In this document: piece after piece, positions 45,401 through 57,586 of the stretch
Layout: every line of letters starts with the position of its first letter
Numbering within the stretch: the first letter of the stretch is position 1
NCBI GenBank assembly: GCA_963281255.1
Contig: OY725488.1
Coordinates: 1,178,001-1,242,000 of the forward strand
From: Aphrocallistes beatrix
Taxonomy: Eukaryota > Porifera > Hexactinellida > Sceptrulophora > Aphrocallistidae
DNA: 64,000 bases
Reading direction: 5' to 3'
Translations under genes and position numbers: made by a program
The notes under the pieces: generated by a model
Database searches by the model: none
Seen by the model: only the letters and a program-made list of their open reading frames with translations
What the model was told of the DNA's origin: nothing

Positions 45401-48400
45401 GCTGGAAAGAACAAATCATTCAAGATTATTCGTAATCGAAGGAATTTTTCAAAAATGTTATTTTATATTCTAGTGTTCTCAAATTTTAACAGCAATTTAG
45501 GAATTGCGACTGGTAAGTATATATGTCGAGAAGTTTCAGATTCCATATAATATTATCAATGGGTTAACAATAAATTGCATTTGAACAAACAACAAGATTA
45601 GAACATTCGAATGATGTAATAATGATGAACACTATATCAAGAATAATATAGAAAAGATTCAGGTTATTGAACAAGAAAGATCTGGAGGCCACCTGGGTAA
45701 TAAATTGATAACTAATAGCCTCACTCTTATCAGAAGTATCGAGACGTACTAAGTAAGCGACAACAAATTGTTTGCTGCCTAACCTAACCTAAACCTAGCC
45801 AGGAATGCTAATCTATGGGTTTTAGGAATTAGGTGGTTAAAAATACAACGTTGACACAGTATGCATTAATAAAAAGTCGATTCCATAGAGCTATCTATCA
45901 TAGTAGCAATGCTAATACGTACTTCAAAATTAATAAAACAGAATTATACTCAAATTATAAATAAATGACACCTGTTACAATTCAATTAAAAGCTAGAATG
46001 GTTTTGCAAAATAATTTTGCCAATAATCACTACTCGATATTCGTATTGGTAATAAGTATAATAATGTGTTCATTTATCAGAGCATGTGTCTCTATCTCTG
46101 AAATATTGAATGGAGCTAGTCCCAAGAAAAAATCTATTTTCATCATTGGTTTTGTAAATGAGTTATAGCTTTGAGGGAGAAGCAAGAAGAGCTTCTCTCT
46201 AAAACTCAAATTATTTATTTTGCTCGGCCAAATGCATATATGCATATAAAGCAGGCTCTGTAATGTATGATACGTATATTAAAAATAAAAAATATACAGT
46301 TTTTGAGCCCTCGAAACAGCTCAATACGTAATGTTACAACAGACAACTTCCGTTAAAACATTACGGGACGCGGGGTCTCAATTATATTTGTTAATATTTG
46401 GATAAAAATATTGCAGAAAACTCACCAAGATGAGTGCAATAATAGAAGCAATGACAAAGACAATAACAACTGGCAGAGAGTAGAGAAGCTTATTGTCGCA
46501 GTTGAGAGTGTAGCTGATAACCAGAGTGTTGTTCTAAGAAATTACAAATAAATCAAATAAGCAATAGAAGTAGCGCTTAACAAGTATTTATAGGCATGCG
46601 GGTTCATTAGTCTAATCACTCATAATCGTATCCTGCTGGATAGCGTTGCCGGTTGCATTGAAGTCATCTACGTGATGATGAATATTTAGGGTGATTTGAT
46701 GCAAATAATAAAGTTACAAGTAAGCAATGTATAAATTCACACCAGTTCAATGTCTTCTTGGACGTACAGAAATAAACCGCAATTGTAGAATGAAATTCTT
46801 GAATACGGGTTGTGGTTTACGTATCTTCGTGTGGGTGTAGTGAATATGTATGTAAAGTTAAGTTTAATTAATCGATCATAAAGTCTAATATTAGAAATCT
46901 GGTTATGAAAAAATGTTGGAATTTTTCGAAGGAGTTTCACACTTATATTAAGCTTTATAATTAAGAGCCAAAGCCTGATAATATGTAACAATATGTAACA
47001 ATTATCGATAAAATGGAATGCCAGTCAACTCTAAGCTAATTCGTGTCAGTTATTAATTCTAATGATGGTTATAATATTCCACTATTCTGAACTCCCCAAC
47101 ATAAGGACGAGTTGGTATTTGAGACGAGTTGACTGGTCTCCGATAAAATGTGCTAGTAATATTGGACTTCAGGGGTGTATACTTGAATTTATTCGAAGTG
47201 AGGAATGGCCATAAGGTCTCGTTTTGAAAATTATCATACGATTCGATCAAGGTTATCTTCAAGCACGCGCTCTCATCAGCAATTATGGATTAATTAATTC
47301 ATACAGTTTAAGAAGTTTAACCAATGTTTGCAAGACAGTTTAATATTCATAGCCCAAAGTACAGACAATTCCAGCTATCCTCCGCAAACAACCATTTTTA
47401 TCAACAAAAAAACAATTTTTCAAAACGCTTCATGTCTATCTAGCAGATGCACGTTAGCCCAAACAGCCCTGCCGTACCATAGACAGAAAACTAAGTTAAT
47501 GGGGATACTATTTTATATGATGGATAATAGATGTACATGTCTACGTACGTAAATTCTCAATGCAATTAACATCTTGTAAAATGCTTAAAAGTATTCCTTA
47601 AAAGTAATATGTTGGTCGATGAAGATCTCACCAATTCTATCCCATTAAAGTACATGCCGTAAAAGTTCCTCTCTTCTTTACATAAATGTAATCAGCAGCG
47701 TACTGCGTGTCTATTGTCTTCGGTGATTGCTGACAAAATGTCAGCAAATTGATTATATTGAGCATTGAATATGTACAGTACGATATCGTATCTTGCCAAA
47801 TTTATATAATCGTTAATCTGGAATTGATGTTATTCGTGTGTAATATCATAATGATCAGTTACAGGATCGAGTTTGTTCCAAGTTGTCTCAATTATATATC
47901 TAATTCGGATGTATTTAATCTAGCTTGACAATACAAGTGAAATAGTGCACACGTGTGTGGCACGAACTAAAAATGATTGAAAAAACTAGAATCTAGGATA
48001 GTAAAACGAAACGATTTTGCTCGTTTGTTTGTCCAGAATTGATTGAGGAAGTGGCAAGTACTAACAATATGAAATTTGAAAGTAGACGCAAACAGTAAGG
48101 TCAAGACATTTCGGATCAGGCACTTCTTTCTGCTGAAGTGTGGACTTTTGAGGGTATCTATTTCACTGCTATCAGTTCAGTTTTCTGTTTTTTTCTGAAA
48201 AGTGAGTCTGATGCCAAATCTGGCCCATAAGCACAACCAAGCAGTGCTTACTTCTGCAATTTCAAAAGTAGCAGAGAATCAAATTACTCACAGTACTTTT
48301 TAAATACTTTTGGAATATAATTATAAATTAATCGTAAATATTAGTCTCTTAAGATGTATATCCATGATATGCGGCATCACAAGTAGAAGTGAGAACAAAA

Positions 48401-51400
48401 TGTAGTCTAGGTCGCATATCAAAACACAGATGGGACAAAATTGTGTTCCTAATAGAGACTTCGTACTTCATTTTTGTGACAACTATACTTAATAATATAT
48501 CAACTTTTTATAATTGAAATTGGAACTCGAGTTAGCTCATAATAAATGCACATTAATGCAGATTGAGAATAATGTGTATGAGTTTGTACTACATAATGTA
48601 CTACATATTAATCTCACCTCTTGAATAACTTTCTGTATGGATATATTATTTCTGTCTGCTTGATTCAAAATACAAGTCCTAAGATCTAAATCAAACGTAC
48701 TGTTACAGCTCCTCGGTTTTTCAACTCTCAAGCTAACAGAATGATCCTGATTGAAACATAGTTGAGATGTCTACAGGTAGAGAGATAAAGAAAACTTGGT
48801 AACATCATTCTATATCAGGCGAGAACCTTTTGAATGACGTGGATTAAAACTGATTTAATTGAGTCGCAGATTATAGTGGGTGTGTGGGCGATGATAACCA
48901 TAGACTGCAACCACCAATAAAGCAGAATTTACTGATGATTGCTATTTCAACTATTCAACTCCATCTAGACCTGAGGTGAGAAAGTTTGTTACTGATTAAG
49001 GAATAAGGTTGAAGTTGAGACCACAGTTGATCGAAATAGGAAGTCGTTAAGAATAATTTCATTATAAAACATAATGTACAGTAGAACGTCATTAATACGA
49101 ACACGGATAATACGAAACTCCGGATAATACGAACTGATATTTTAGCTCCTACTGAGGAAAATACTTGTACATGTAAATCATTTCGGGCAATACGAATTCA
49201 AGATAATACGACCGTTCCCTGGTGTTCGTATGAACGCCGTTCTACTGTATTATTTGCTGAAGCTACAGTCAAAGATAATCTTAATCTCGACATTCTACTG
49301 TCTGAATTCATAGTAAATAAATATTTTTTTGTGAGAAAATATTCAAAACACTTAATATCTTAATTATTGACTTAATCATAAATTCATGAACTAGCATTAT
49401 GGTGACTTCATTAGCTGTGAAGACGATGCTAGTTCGGTAAGCGAAGCGCCTTTCTTACCAAACACTTTTTATCTCAACAAGTGCTGGTGCAAAATAAAAC
49501 CGTGACGGGCGTCTATTTTTATAAAACTATGGATAAACATTTTTGGAAAATGAAGAATTACGTCGTAAGTAATACTGAGCAAACATCTTGGGTTTTGTGT
49601 TGAAGTTGCGACACGTCGCAGATTTCTCTCGTTTATTTTAGTGCTTTTCTTTTTCCCAATAACTTTTCGATCTTGAGCGTAATGATTACGTAACGATTTG
49701 ATTGGCATTCAATACACAAAGCATCTAATATCTATCTATTCAGTGTATCATATTTCAAGACAAGTAGCTGTCTCTGTGATAAAATTTAGAGGATAATATA
49801 TAGAAGAATTTATATCCTCAATTGCAAGACAGGAGAATCAGAGCTCTACATAGATTGGCATTCAATACAAATCTACAAATTGACTTTGATAGAGCATTAA
49901 TTTGTACGCGGGGTAAATACATGGGTAAGTTTCCTGTATCTAACTCAGATAATGAGCTAGTTACCTGTTCAGTGTGGGTATGGTGAAGAGTTGACTCATT
50001 GCGTCCACAACAATTAATTACTATCAGATTTAAAGCTCTCGAAGGTGATACATTTTCTGCAAGGGATAAAACCTGAAAAACAATGATACCATAAAATTAA
50101 GAATTTAATTGCAAAGATAAACAATCAAATCAATTAGAATACGTATTAGAAGTCACTGGGATGGAAGAAAGCATATCATCTTCAGAAATAGTTTCTACTA
50201 CATACTTTGACGCTCAAAATTCAAATGAATCCAAGCTATATATGATTACATGGATGACATGTTCGATAAGAATATAGCTGTCTGCCTATCTTCAAAATTA
50301 ATCATAATATGGTACACCACAGTTGTTAATCCGTTAAACTAATATGTTGATTAGCTGCTTAACTAAAGGATTGATTCTTAAAAAGCTCACAGGAATATCT
50401 CAATGAGTCTTAATTCTAATAGCATTATTCTGCTGCTTCATGCAATCAATACTCCTTTTACACTATTCAGAAAAAAAATCGTCGATATATTCTACATTCG
50501 CTGATAAAATGTAATAATAATAATAATCATAATCTAGATTCTCTATATAGGCCCTAACTTCCGGTGATGGTTCAAAACTTACATTATTTCAATAGTTTGG
50601 GGTCTTACATATATATAAACAGGAGTGTGGGAGAGATCCGGAAATGCTTCGAGTTCTTATTAATTAACCATCAAGTGAAGAGATACTAACATTTTTAAAA
50701 AATCACATTCTAGTTTGGACTAGTTGATTTGCGGTAAAAGTGGGAAATTCAAAATAAGAATTGTTTACCAACGCGATCAAATAAATTATGCATTCTTCTC
50801 AATGACATTCAAGAAGGTAGAACTCGCTTAACTATGTCATCCTAAAATAATTCGGTGCGTGGTAGACATGATGATTACTCCTACAATTCCATTGCAAAAC
50901 CGAATTTATGTATTATGTGGTCATGAAGAATTTAACGAATTCTCACCAGATCAATCTCCTGAATCTCTCGGTACAGCTCTGCAAGACATGTGATAATGAA
51001 TAGTAAATATTGCAACCGCAAAGTATTACACCAGTAGCACAATTGATTGCAAAACCCGTAATGTAAAATTAAAGTCCTTATACGAACTTCTGAATAGTAA
51101 TTGCAACAAATAATTGAATTTTTCATGTCTTTAAAACCCATGATGTGCTGGGAATGTAGTGCCATTTCCGGTTCAAGCCATTTTGGGCGGAGGAGTCATA
51201 AAATTTGGGGCCTTTACTATAAATAGAAAAAAACACGCCAGCCGAGGGTAAAATGGAGTCGAGATTTCTCCAACTCAGGATAGAAGAATACTACGTTTAC
51301 GTAATGTATCAATTCTCATTATATTTCGATATGAATCCCCTCTTTATGATATGATGGTGAAGAGTTGAACAATTTATCATACAATTTCTCCTATTTGAAT

Positions 51401-51798
51401 TCTATTATAGTATATGTTACCGTTAAAACGTCAAATCAGTTATTATGGAAAATGCCTGGAATTTTCAGCAGGTATTACACATAATAACTAAAATCTTTCA
51501 GGTATTTTACATAATAATTGATTTGACGTTCTAACTGTAGCACGAATTCATTTACGATTCGGTCAAAATAAATAAATTTCCAACACGATGTTTGGTATAT
51601 TTGCGGATTCAACTTCTTTAACTTCTTTAGCACACCGCAACATTTATTATCACCATAGTAGAGACAGTATGAAATCCCACAGTGTCTAGACGCCTGGGCT
51701 AGCCAGAATCGAGTAGAATTAGAAATAAATAAGATAGAGTAATGTAAACATACCACAAAGAAGAAGAAGGCAGTGACTTGTGTGAATAAAATCCTCAT
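39460..51798 (-). CDS. Receptor protein tyrosine phosphatase, R7-like with KIM motif, 15 exons, 957 residues
   Basis: Exons 5' to 3': 51798-51754, 50072-49965, 48770-48618, 46533-46426, 44037-43418, 42758-42654, 41969-41888, 41804-41729, 41517-41404, 41285-41188, 41114-40986, 40922-40774, 40699-40639, 40563-40511, 40432-39460. All are GT-AG and in phase. The first join creates a signal peptide ([15 protein letters not shown] then VLSLAENVS). The ectodomain is ~100 residues with several Cys and N-glycosylation sites. The TM segment is ~122-147 ([17 protein letters not shown] ...), followed by a basic stop. At 354-366 [13 protein letters not shown] resembles the kinase-interaction motif of PTPRR, STEP and HePTP, which bind ERK/p38. 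The single PTP domain (~381-651) has [18 protein letters not shown]-type RCERYWP, WPDHGVP (Asp563) and [10 protein letters not shown] (Cys595, Arg601), so it should be active. A ~305-residue Pro/Ser-rich tail follows, not usual in this group. Confidence 0.88.
42759..43417. other. RPTP intron 5
   Basis: 660-bp intron separating the cytoplasmic juxtamembrane exon from the KIM exon. AT-rich; nothing recognisable. Confidence 0.35.
44038..46425. other. RPTP intron 4 with a pogo-type MITE
   Basis: This 2.4-kb intron splits the coding sequence of the transmembrane helix. It contains the element at 44593-44876. Several frames of 60-70 residues are AT-rich noise. Confidence 0.45.
44591..44878. mobile_element. 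Pogo/Tigger-like MITE in RPTP intron
   Basis: The element spans 44593-44876 (284 bp) between TA dinucleotides. The ends cagtggaacctcagaatgac and ttacggggttccattg are imperfect inverted repeats carrying gacgacc/ggtggtcgt motifs inside. CAGTGGAACC ends with TA target sites are typical of pogo/Tigger non-autonomous elements. Confidence 0.8.
46534..48617. other. RPTP intron 3
   Basis: 2.1-kb AT-rich intron. A stretch near 46620-46668 has splice-like edges but fails the reading-frame test. No repeat element identified. Confidence 0.4.
48771..49964. other. RPTP intron 2 with a pogo-type MITE
   Basis: 1.2-kb intron holding the element at 49079-49247. The rest is AT-rich. A frame at 49469-49708 has no features that support a gene. 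Confidence 0.4.
49077..49249. mobile_element. Pogo/Tigger-like MITE with internal ATACGAA repeats
   Basis: The element spans 49079-49247 (169 bp) between TA dinucleotides. The left end cagtagaacgtcattaatac and the right end gaacgccgttctactg are inverted. The motif aatacgaa/aatacgac recurs five times inside, close to both ends, like subterminal transposase-binding sites. Confidence 0.88.
50073..51753. other. RPTP intron 1
   Basis: 1.7-kb intron between the signal-peptide exon and the ectodomain. It holds the 118-bp MITE at 51420-51537. Nothing else recognised. Confidence 0.4.
51418..51539. mobile_element. Short TA-flanked MITE, CMGTTARAACGTCAAATCA ends
   Basis: The element spans 51420-51537 (118 bp) between TA dinucleotides. 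The left ccgttaaaacgtcaaatca and the right tgatttgacgttctaactg are inverted repeats with few mismatches, continuing inward (ttattat / ataataa, ggtatt). It lies in RPTP intron 1, ~220 bp from the signal-peptide exon. Confidence 0.85.
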
Positions 51799-52808
51799 TC
51801 AGGCTAAAAGCTAAAAGAATATATCAGAAACAAAAATGCAATTCTGTTTGTTGTCGAGTACTTTTATATATAGCGTAGATTAAAGATCATAACACAGTAT
51901 GTAATGGTAAGATTTTGTGATTATTTGTGTGGCGTTAATTACGCAGTTAAGAGTGGCCAGAATACACAAATTGCAAGGTTTTCATACAGATAGATCTGAC
52001 ATGATAGTAGCAGATTACAGTATCATGGTCGAGTCTATGAAAGTATTGTTGAGTGTAGATAATATCCCGAGGTCGTATTTGTGGATGTTAGAAACATTCT
52101 ATTCAGATTATGAATGAAGAAGGTTTTGTGTCTACTGAATATCATAGTTGTTTATCTGATGGCGAATGAAGCAATAAAACCATAATTATGTCTTATTATC
52201 CAAAAGAAGATCAGCCAAAAGTGAGAACTACTTGCATTTGTAATAATGGTTTTGCGGAGTTGTGAACATCTCGGTTGGGTGCTTGTTTTATACATGGTTA
52301 ACATGAAAACCACGACTAAAGGTGGTGTGCATTGTGCAACAAACTCTGATTTAGCAAATTATTCAGCCAATTAGAACCACTAGTGTGGCAATATGGTACA
52401 CAGGATGTGGAGTTGCCCAATTTATTACCTATTATTTAATCAAAAGTACTATTGGGTGATATTGAAATGCAAAATAACTTGACATAATATACTTTTTAAG
52501 TTTCTCATTAATTACCCACAAATATCGCAATATAATATCAGGACAAACAAACCAACGAATATTATGTAACATTACGCATACTGACAAATCAGTTGGCAAA
52601 TAATTAACTCAACGGAACAAAGGTTCAAGTGATAGGTTGGTTGTTGGTCGGTTTTAATTAGCGCAAATTCTGGTTTGGGTAACAATGTATCAGGATACGT
52701 GAATTAAATAACTGTGGATTATACCGTTCTTAAACTGGAATCAACACTAATTTCGCGCGAGACGATAACTACATTTGCCTGCAGGATAGCTATTTACTAA
52801 AGAACCCA
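51799..52808. other. RPTP 5' flank and HEI10 3' flank
   Basis: 1-kb AT-rich gap. It must contain the RPTP promoter and the HEI10 3' UTR. No other gene or repeat supported. Confidence 0.4.
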
Positions 52809-53663
52809 CTAAACGAGCTTTCTCTGTCCCAACTTCTTCGTGATCTCCCCGTCGAGAGGAGGAGTTCCGAACGGAATGACGACACGTGGGATAGGCTCGG
52901 GAGGACCTTTCCGTAAGGCGTTTTCATGGAGAGTGGATAAGGAATGTCCTTCAGGAGAACTGCCTAAAGATCTGAATGGGTGCAGAGTGAAGTGTTGTGG
53001 AACAGGATTCTGCTCGTTAGCGTGGTTGAACACAAATTGAAACTCTGAATGCTGACCACTAGCAGGCTGAGTCGGCACTAGCTCGCCCTCTTCTGTGAAC
53101 ATCCCAGGTTTAATCGCCTGTCTCTTGAGTGAGTCGTTCATCGACTGTAACTTGTGGCAGTGTCTAGTGCGCTCCATCAGCTTATCAGAAACTGTGTTCA
53201 CTTTCTTCTTCAGCTCTTCATTATCTTTTCTAAGTCCATTGAGCTGCATTTGCACGACGTTCAACTCAGTCTTCGTGTCGACATTCTGCTTTTCATAGTA
53301 TTGCTCCAGATCACAGGCCTTCTCCTTGGCTTGTCGGGCAGAATACTCGTGGTACAACTTCTCCTGAGAGGCCTGGTACATCCACAGAGCAATAGCGCGG
53401 CTGCAAATCTCCATCACAACCTCAGGTCGCTGTCCAGCTAGAGCCATCGACTTGTACTCCTCGCAAGGCTGCAGATCCGCACGGACTATATTGTATTTGC
53501 CATTCACATCGCTTTTGCAAGCAGGACAGCGTTTATTTGAAGATCGATTGAACTCTTGGTTTCCGTGCTCGTCGCAGAATACGTGTGAACAAGATGTTAC
53601 CCAACCGTAGCTGCCGAGAGGTTTACGGCACTTGGCGAAGTTGCAAACCAACTCAGAATCCAT
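52809..53663 (-). CDS. CCNB1IP1: CCNB1IP1/HEI10, meiotic RING E3 ligase
   Basis: HEI10 is a RING-type SUMO/ubiquitin ligase that marks crossover sites in meiosis. The RING is at ~7-50: CNFAKCRKPLGSYGWVTSCS then HVFCDEHG and CPACKSDV, the same spacing and flanking residues as human (CNYRKCR ... GYAWVTACSHIFCDQHG ... CPACNS). The next block IVRADLQPCEEYKSMALAGQ and RPEVVMEICSRAIALW is diagnostic. Residues ~105-185 form a coiled coil containing VSDKLMERTRHCHKLQSMND, which matches the human ISEKLMERNRQYQKLQGLYD. The C-terminal tail with FQFVFNHA and HPFRS parallels FQFRPFF in human. 284 residues, against 277 in human. Single exon. Confidence 0.95.
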   Translation of the reverse strand: MDSELVCNFAKCRKPLGSYGWVTSCSHVFCDEHGNQEFNRSSNKRCPACKSDVNGKYNIVRADLQPCEEYKSMALAGQRPEVVMEICSRAIALWMYQASQEKLYHEYSARQAKEKACDLEQYYEKQNVDTKTELNVVQMQLNGLRKDNEELKKKVNTVSDKLMERTRHCHKLQSMNDSLKRQAIKPGMFTEEGELVPTQPASGQHSEFQFVFNHANEQNPVPQHFTLHPFRSLGSSPEGHSLSTLHENALRKGPPEPIPRVVIPFGTPPLDGEITKKLGQRKLV

Positions 53664-55923
53664 TCAATTCGAAATAATTAAGTCATCGAAATTAATTTCA
53701 TAATAAGCATTACGTAAGGTCTGATCGTCTCAAAGAATATCAGAAAACATGATTTTCATGTTTTAGTCAAACTGCGCATAATATCAGAAAGTGCAAGTTC
53801 AAATAAAACAGTTCAGTCCAACATTGAAAAATTGTGTAAAACTTACATTGACAAATCTGAGCAAAAAAGTTACTATTCCGCTGTTGGTATATTAAGAAGA
53901 AAGATAATGAGTGATAGCATCAAGTTCACAGATAAAAGTTCTTTTAGCTAAGAGCTACAAATGCAAAGTGAATTAGAATGCCGCTACGCACAATAACTCC
54001 AGCTTATAAATGCATACAGAGTACCTACTTCTAAGCTGAGCGTAATGCTAACAGGAAGAGAGATGAACTCGAGATTTAGCTCATGAATAAAATTAGCTGC
54101 TTTTTAAGATAGGATAAATCAATGTGGTTGAAGTATGATACATTAAAATGAATTTCAAAGATTATCATAAATCATGGTAGGCGGGGCTGTGAAACACTCA
54201 ACTGAGTTGGATTGAATCGTTTATAATTATCAACCTAACCGTCATTTTTGAAATGTCTTCCTTTAGAGAATTTAATTCTGTAACTGTTTTAACCGATACT
54301 TTCTGCCATTATAATACAAGTTCTTGATATTTGGTAATACAACCGAACAATCTTCGTGAATGACCAATTTGGCATAATATACCATGTATCATGATTCACT
54401 ACATAGCTGCTATGAGCTATGTTACCACAGTGCACATGTTAAACACAGCGTCAGAGTCAGCAGCAGAAATCTGATCAAGAATCACTCCTGTAACAAAACT
54501 ATCGCGAGATGTAAAGTCTATCAGAAATTGGAGTTAAATAGGAATGCATTATTTCACGCCGTTGATGTAAAATTACATTGAAAAGGGGAGATAACAGCAA
54601 TACATTGCTGGATTCCAATCGTATAACGAATCTTGTATAAATTTAGAGTTACACATCTTTGCAACTCAATATTCCATTAGTCAGCCAATATCACAGTTGA
54701 CAAAAAACGTACGGGGGAGGGGCTAATTTATTTTAATCTACGTGCTTCCAACAAGGCCAATGGCATATCTCTCTTACTCCTTAAGTCATCTGGTGGCAGA
54801 TGGGAAGTCTCATTCGGAGTATAAAATGCCAACTATGCCAAATCTAATATACAAGTTTGTATATTTTATGCTCATCGAAGAAGAGACCCATATTTAGTAT
54901 CACAGACGAATCTTCTTAGCGCCAATTTGTTAAATACCCAAATGTGTTTTGTTACTGGTGTGAGTCCACCAATAATTAGTTATAACATGATAAGTTATAT
55001 AATTACATAATTATCACCCAGTTTGCTACTGGGGTACACCGGTATTATATCAAGATGTCGCACTGAATCAATGTTTATGACTATTATTTGGATTTTAATT
55101 TTGTGTGTTTAAATTTTACATATAATCGACATCCAGTGTGGTGTTACGTATTTCCACCGAGATTGGTTAAAGGCTTGAAGCAATGGAATGCTGATGAAGT
55201 GAGCTCAAGAAATTCTGATCAACTCAAACTATACTTTTAAAACTTGAGCTCTCTCTCTCTCACTCTTCTCCAGTTGTTTTCTATTAAGGATATTAACGGA
55301 TGTTACACTTTAATCATGGATAGACTGTTCAGATTGGACTAGATTAGTATGACCCGATTAGCGGTTTGATTTGGTTGAATAGTTATCTTGGTTAACTTAA
55401 TTCGAGTGAAAATATTTACATATAATATTACATATATGGTACTAACGAAACGAATATTTGTGATTCTCAATTCCGATTTTAGAAAATTTGTCATACATTG
55501 TCACTTCTAAGTTTTATTCCCAGTTTATGTCCAGAAAAATAACACACGTTTCCAGTCATATCCAATGCCTCCTTATAATCTCAATTCTTAACGTTATTCT
55601 GAGTAGTAGACATAAATCTGAACTTAACGCGATGTATCACTGTTTCTTCTATTCGAATCTATTTAGAAATTAACAGGACTAGTCTATTTCCAACTCTTTC
55701 TCTCTCACAATTATTCTTGTCATAGGGCACACCTCCATTTAGATTACACCATCAGTGTCGTATATAGTAAGTATACGTTTTCACATTCGGTCAATCAACC
55801 AAGCCTTTTCCATATGCTTTTATATAGGATCAATTATTCAATATACTGTATAATATCATCGGTGCAGAGGTGTAAATTGGGCGTCGTTGTTCGTCAGTAA
55901 TTCCTCTCGTAACAAGTCTTAAC

Positions 55924-56460
55924 ATGTCGATCGACAGGCCGAAAGTACAGCTCCAGTAAGTGACTCGTGATTACCTGAATACACCGAAAATATTCGTTTT
56001 AGATCTTTCTAGACGTGAAATTTGAAATCTACAAAGTGAAATACCACAGTATCCGTTGAGATCTCATTTCTACAGTATAATAGAATATGAATTAATGTGT
56101 GAAAATACAACTAATTTATGTGCATATTATACAAATAAAAATGTGGTGTAAACATTTTTCAAATGTTCAATGAGAGTTTTAAGTTTAGAGAGTCATCATG
56201 AATATTTATTCGCATAAAGTTGTGTTAAATCCTTAATAACTAACAATATTCAAATTCTGCTGTAATATTAAACCCTATAATTACATTTGTCAGCAGGGTT
56301 TTCACGGTTTGAGGCAATGTGTGAAAATATTAATATCGTTACCCAAGGTACAACATCTGGACGTAAGTACGTACGTCGTACACCATCCATGCCAATAAGG
56401 CATCCCCAGTGATCTCCCATAACAGCAGCTGCATTAAAAATGTCTCTAAGCAGTATGCCT
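55924..56460 (+). repeat. Diverged dispersed repeat, copy 1, starting with a mini-exon-like ATG segment
   Basis: This copy begins with ATG at 55924, reads MSIDRPKVQL and meets a strong donor-like ccagtaagtgactcg. The following ~180 bases match copy 2 (gtgaaatttgaaatctaca, tgtgaaaatac). Further on, catccatgcc...ggcat...gcagctgcattaaaaatg matches the end of copy 2 near 57928-57977. See the separate finding on possible coding constraint. Confidence 0.5.
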
Positions 56461-57314
56461 CATGTTACGACTATGAACCTACATTGGTTTTATAGTTACG
56501 TTACTTAATAAACCTAACCAGATTATGCCAGATCTAGTATGGGAATGTAGTTTTCCAGGAACAAACAGATGGACGTTGAAAAATGGAAAATATGCCCACC
56601 TAGCGATCAGAACCTCTTGCGCCTTGAGTGTGTGTATTGATCCATACAATTTTCAATATACATGTGTTGAATAATTATGATTACGTAGCATTTTGTGATT
56701 TATTCCTCAGCTCATTGTTCAAAAAGCATTCATCATAGAAACCTATATTCACTCCCAATTCGAATCGAACAATGATTGCACAGACATATTTGAGGTTTGA
56801 AAATGATACATCATCATTTTCAATTATACATCTATTCAAAGCATGATATCTTTGGAATAAGAAATGTGGGACAACATGTGCTGCTGTGTTCAATATGGAT
56901 GACTTGATGGTATTTGTTGCTGATATCATGATAACATCACGGTGCTACAGCAAAAATAACATTTCTTACTGTAAAAGTATGAAATCGAAATTAAAATATG
57001 CAAGTTCACAATTTCTTAATGCAAATGCTAATCCCAGACAATCTGGCATCGTACGACAAATTAGAGCCAAAAATCCCCTCAGACGAGATGAAAGTGTGTA
57101 TCCAAATATAAAAATGTCAGTCGACAGACCGATAGTGCAGCTCCAGTAAGTGACTCGAAGGAACGTGAAATGTGAATATCGGAATACATCGGGAAATACT
57201 TTTATAGCATTCGAGTGTGAAATTTGAAATCTACATATTAAAATACCCTATATTAGCCATTAAGAACTCACTTCTAGCTTAAAATAATATTTTTTTTAAT
57301 AAGTGTGAAAATAC

Positions 57315-57331
57315 GTATCTATCTATATCTA

Positions 57332-57362
<31 letters not shown>

Positions 57363-57408
57363 ATATATATATACGTATCTATCTATCTATCTATATATAT
57401 ACGTATAT
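57315..57408. repeat. (ATCT)n and (TA)n microsatellite
   Basis: Tracts of atct repeated about a dozen times alternate with atatat and acgtat steps. A slippage-prone simple repeat next to the pogo-like MITE. Confidence 0.95.
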
Positions 57409-57411
57409 ATA

Positions 57412-57586
57412 CAGTGGAATTCGCTTATTAGCAACTCCCTTATTAGCAATATTGCTCTATTAGCAACCAATTTTCAGGTATCCCAGGAGAAGATTTTGTG
57501 TTAATTCTGTTCCCTTATTAGCAACTTCGCGTATTAGCAACCATTTTATGAGCAAAACTCGAGTTGCTAATAAGCGAATTCCACTG
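57412..57586. mobile_element. Pogo/Tigger-like MITE with internal TTATTAGCAAC repeats
   Basis: The left end cagtggaattcgcttattag and the right end taagcgaattccactg form near-perfect inverted repeats of about 24 bp (175-bp element). The motif tattagcaa recurs five times or more inside, and its inverse ends the element. A TA lies left of it, but the right flank reads at, so the right duplication is changed. Confidence 0.88.

Noticed and set aside
46620..46668. Possible extra exon of the receptor phosphatase (minus strand) between the ectodomain and TM exons
   Set aside because: It has an acceptor-like ag and a gtgatt donor, but in the phase required by its neighbours it ends in a stop codon, and the other phases do not rejoin the TM exon. 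Skipping it gives an in-frame join.
51475..51798. 107-residue frame starting with the RPTP signal peptide
   Set aside because: Only the first 15 codons are coding; the rest is read-through into intron 1. The spliced join to 50072 makes a proper signal peptide.
56886..57149. 87-residue frame containing the second mini-exon
   Set aside because: Most of it lies outside the shared repeat and has no counterpart upstream of the first mini-exon, so the long frame is probably chance.
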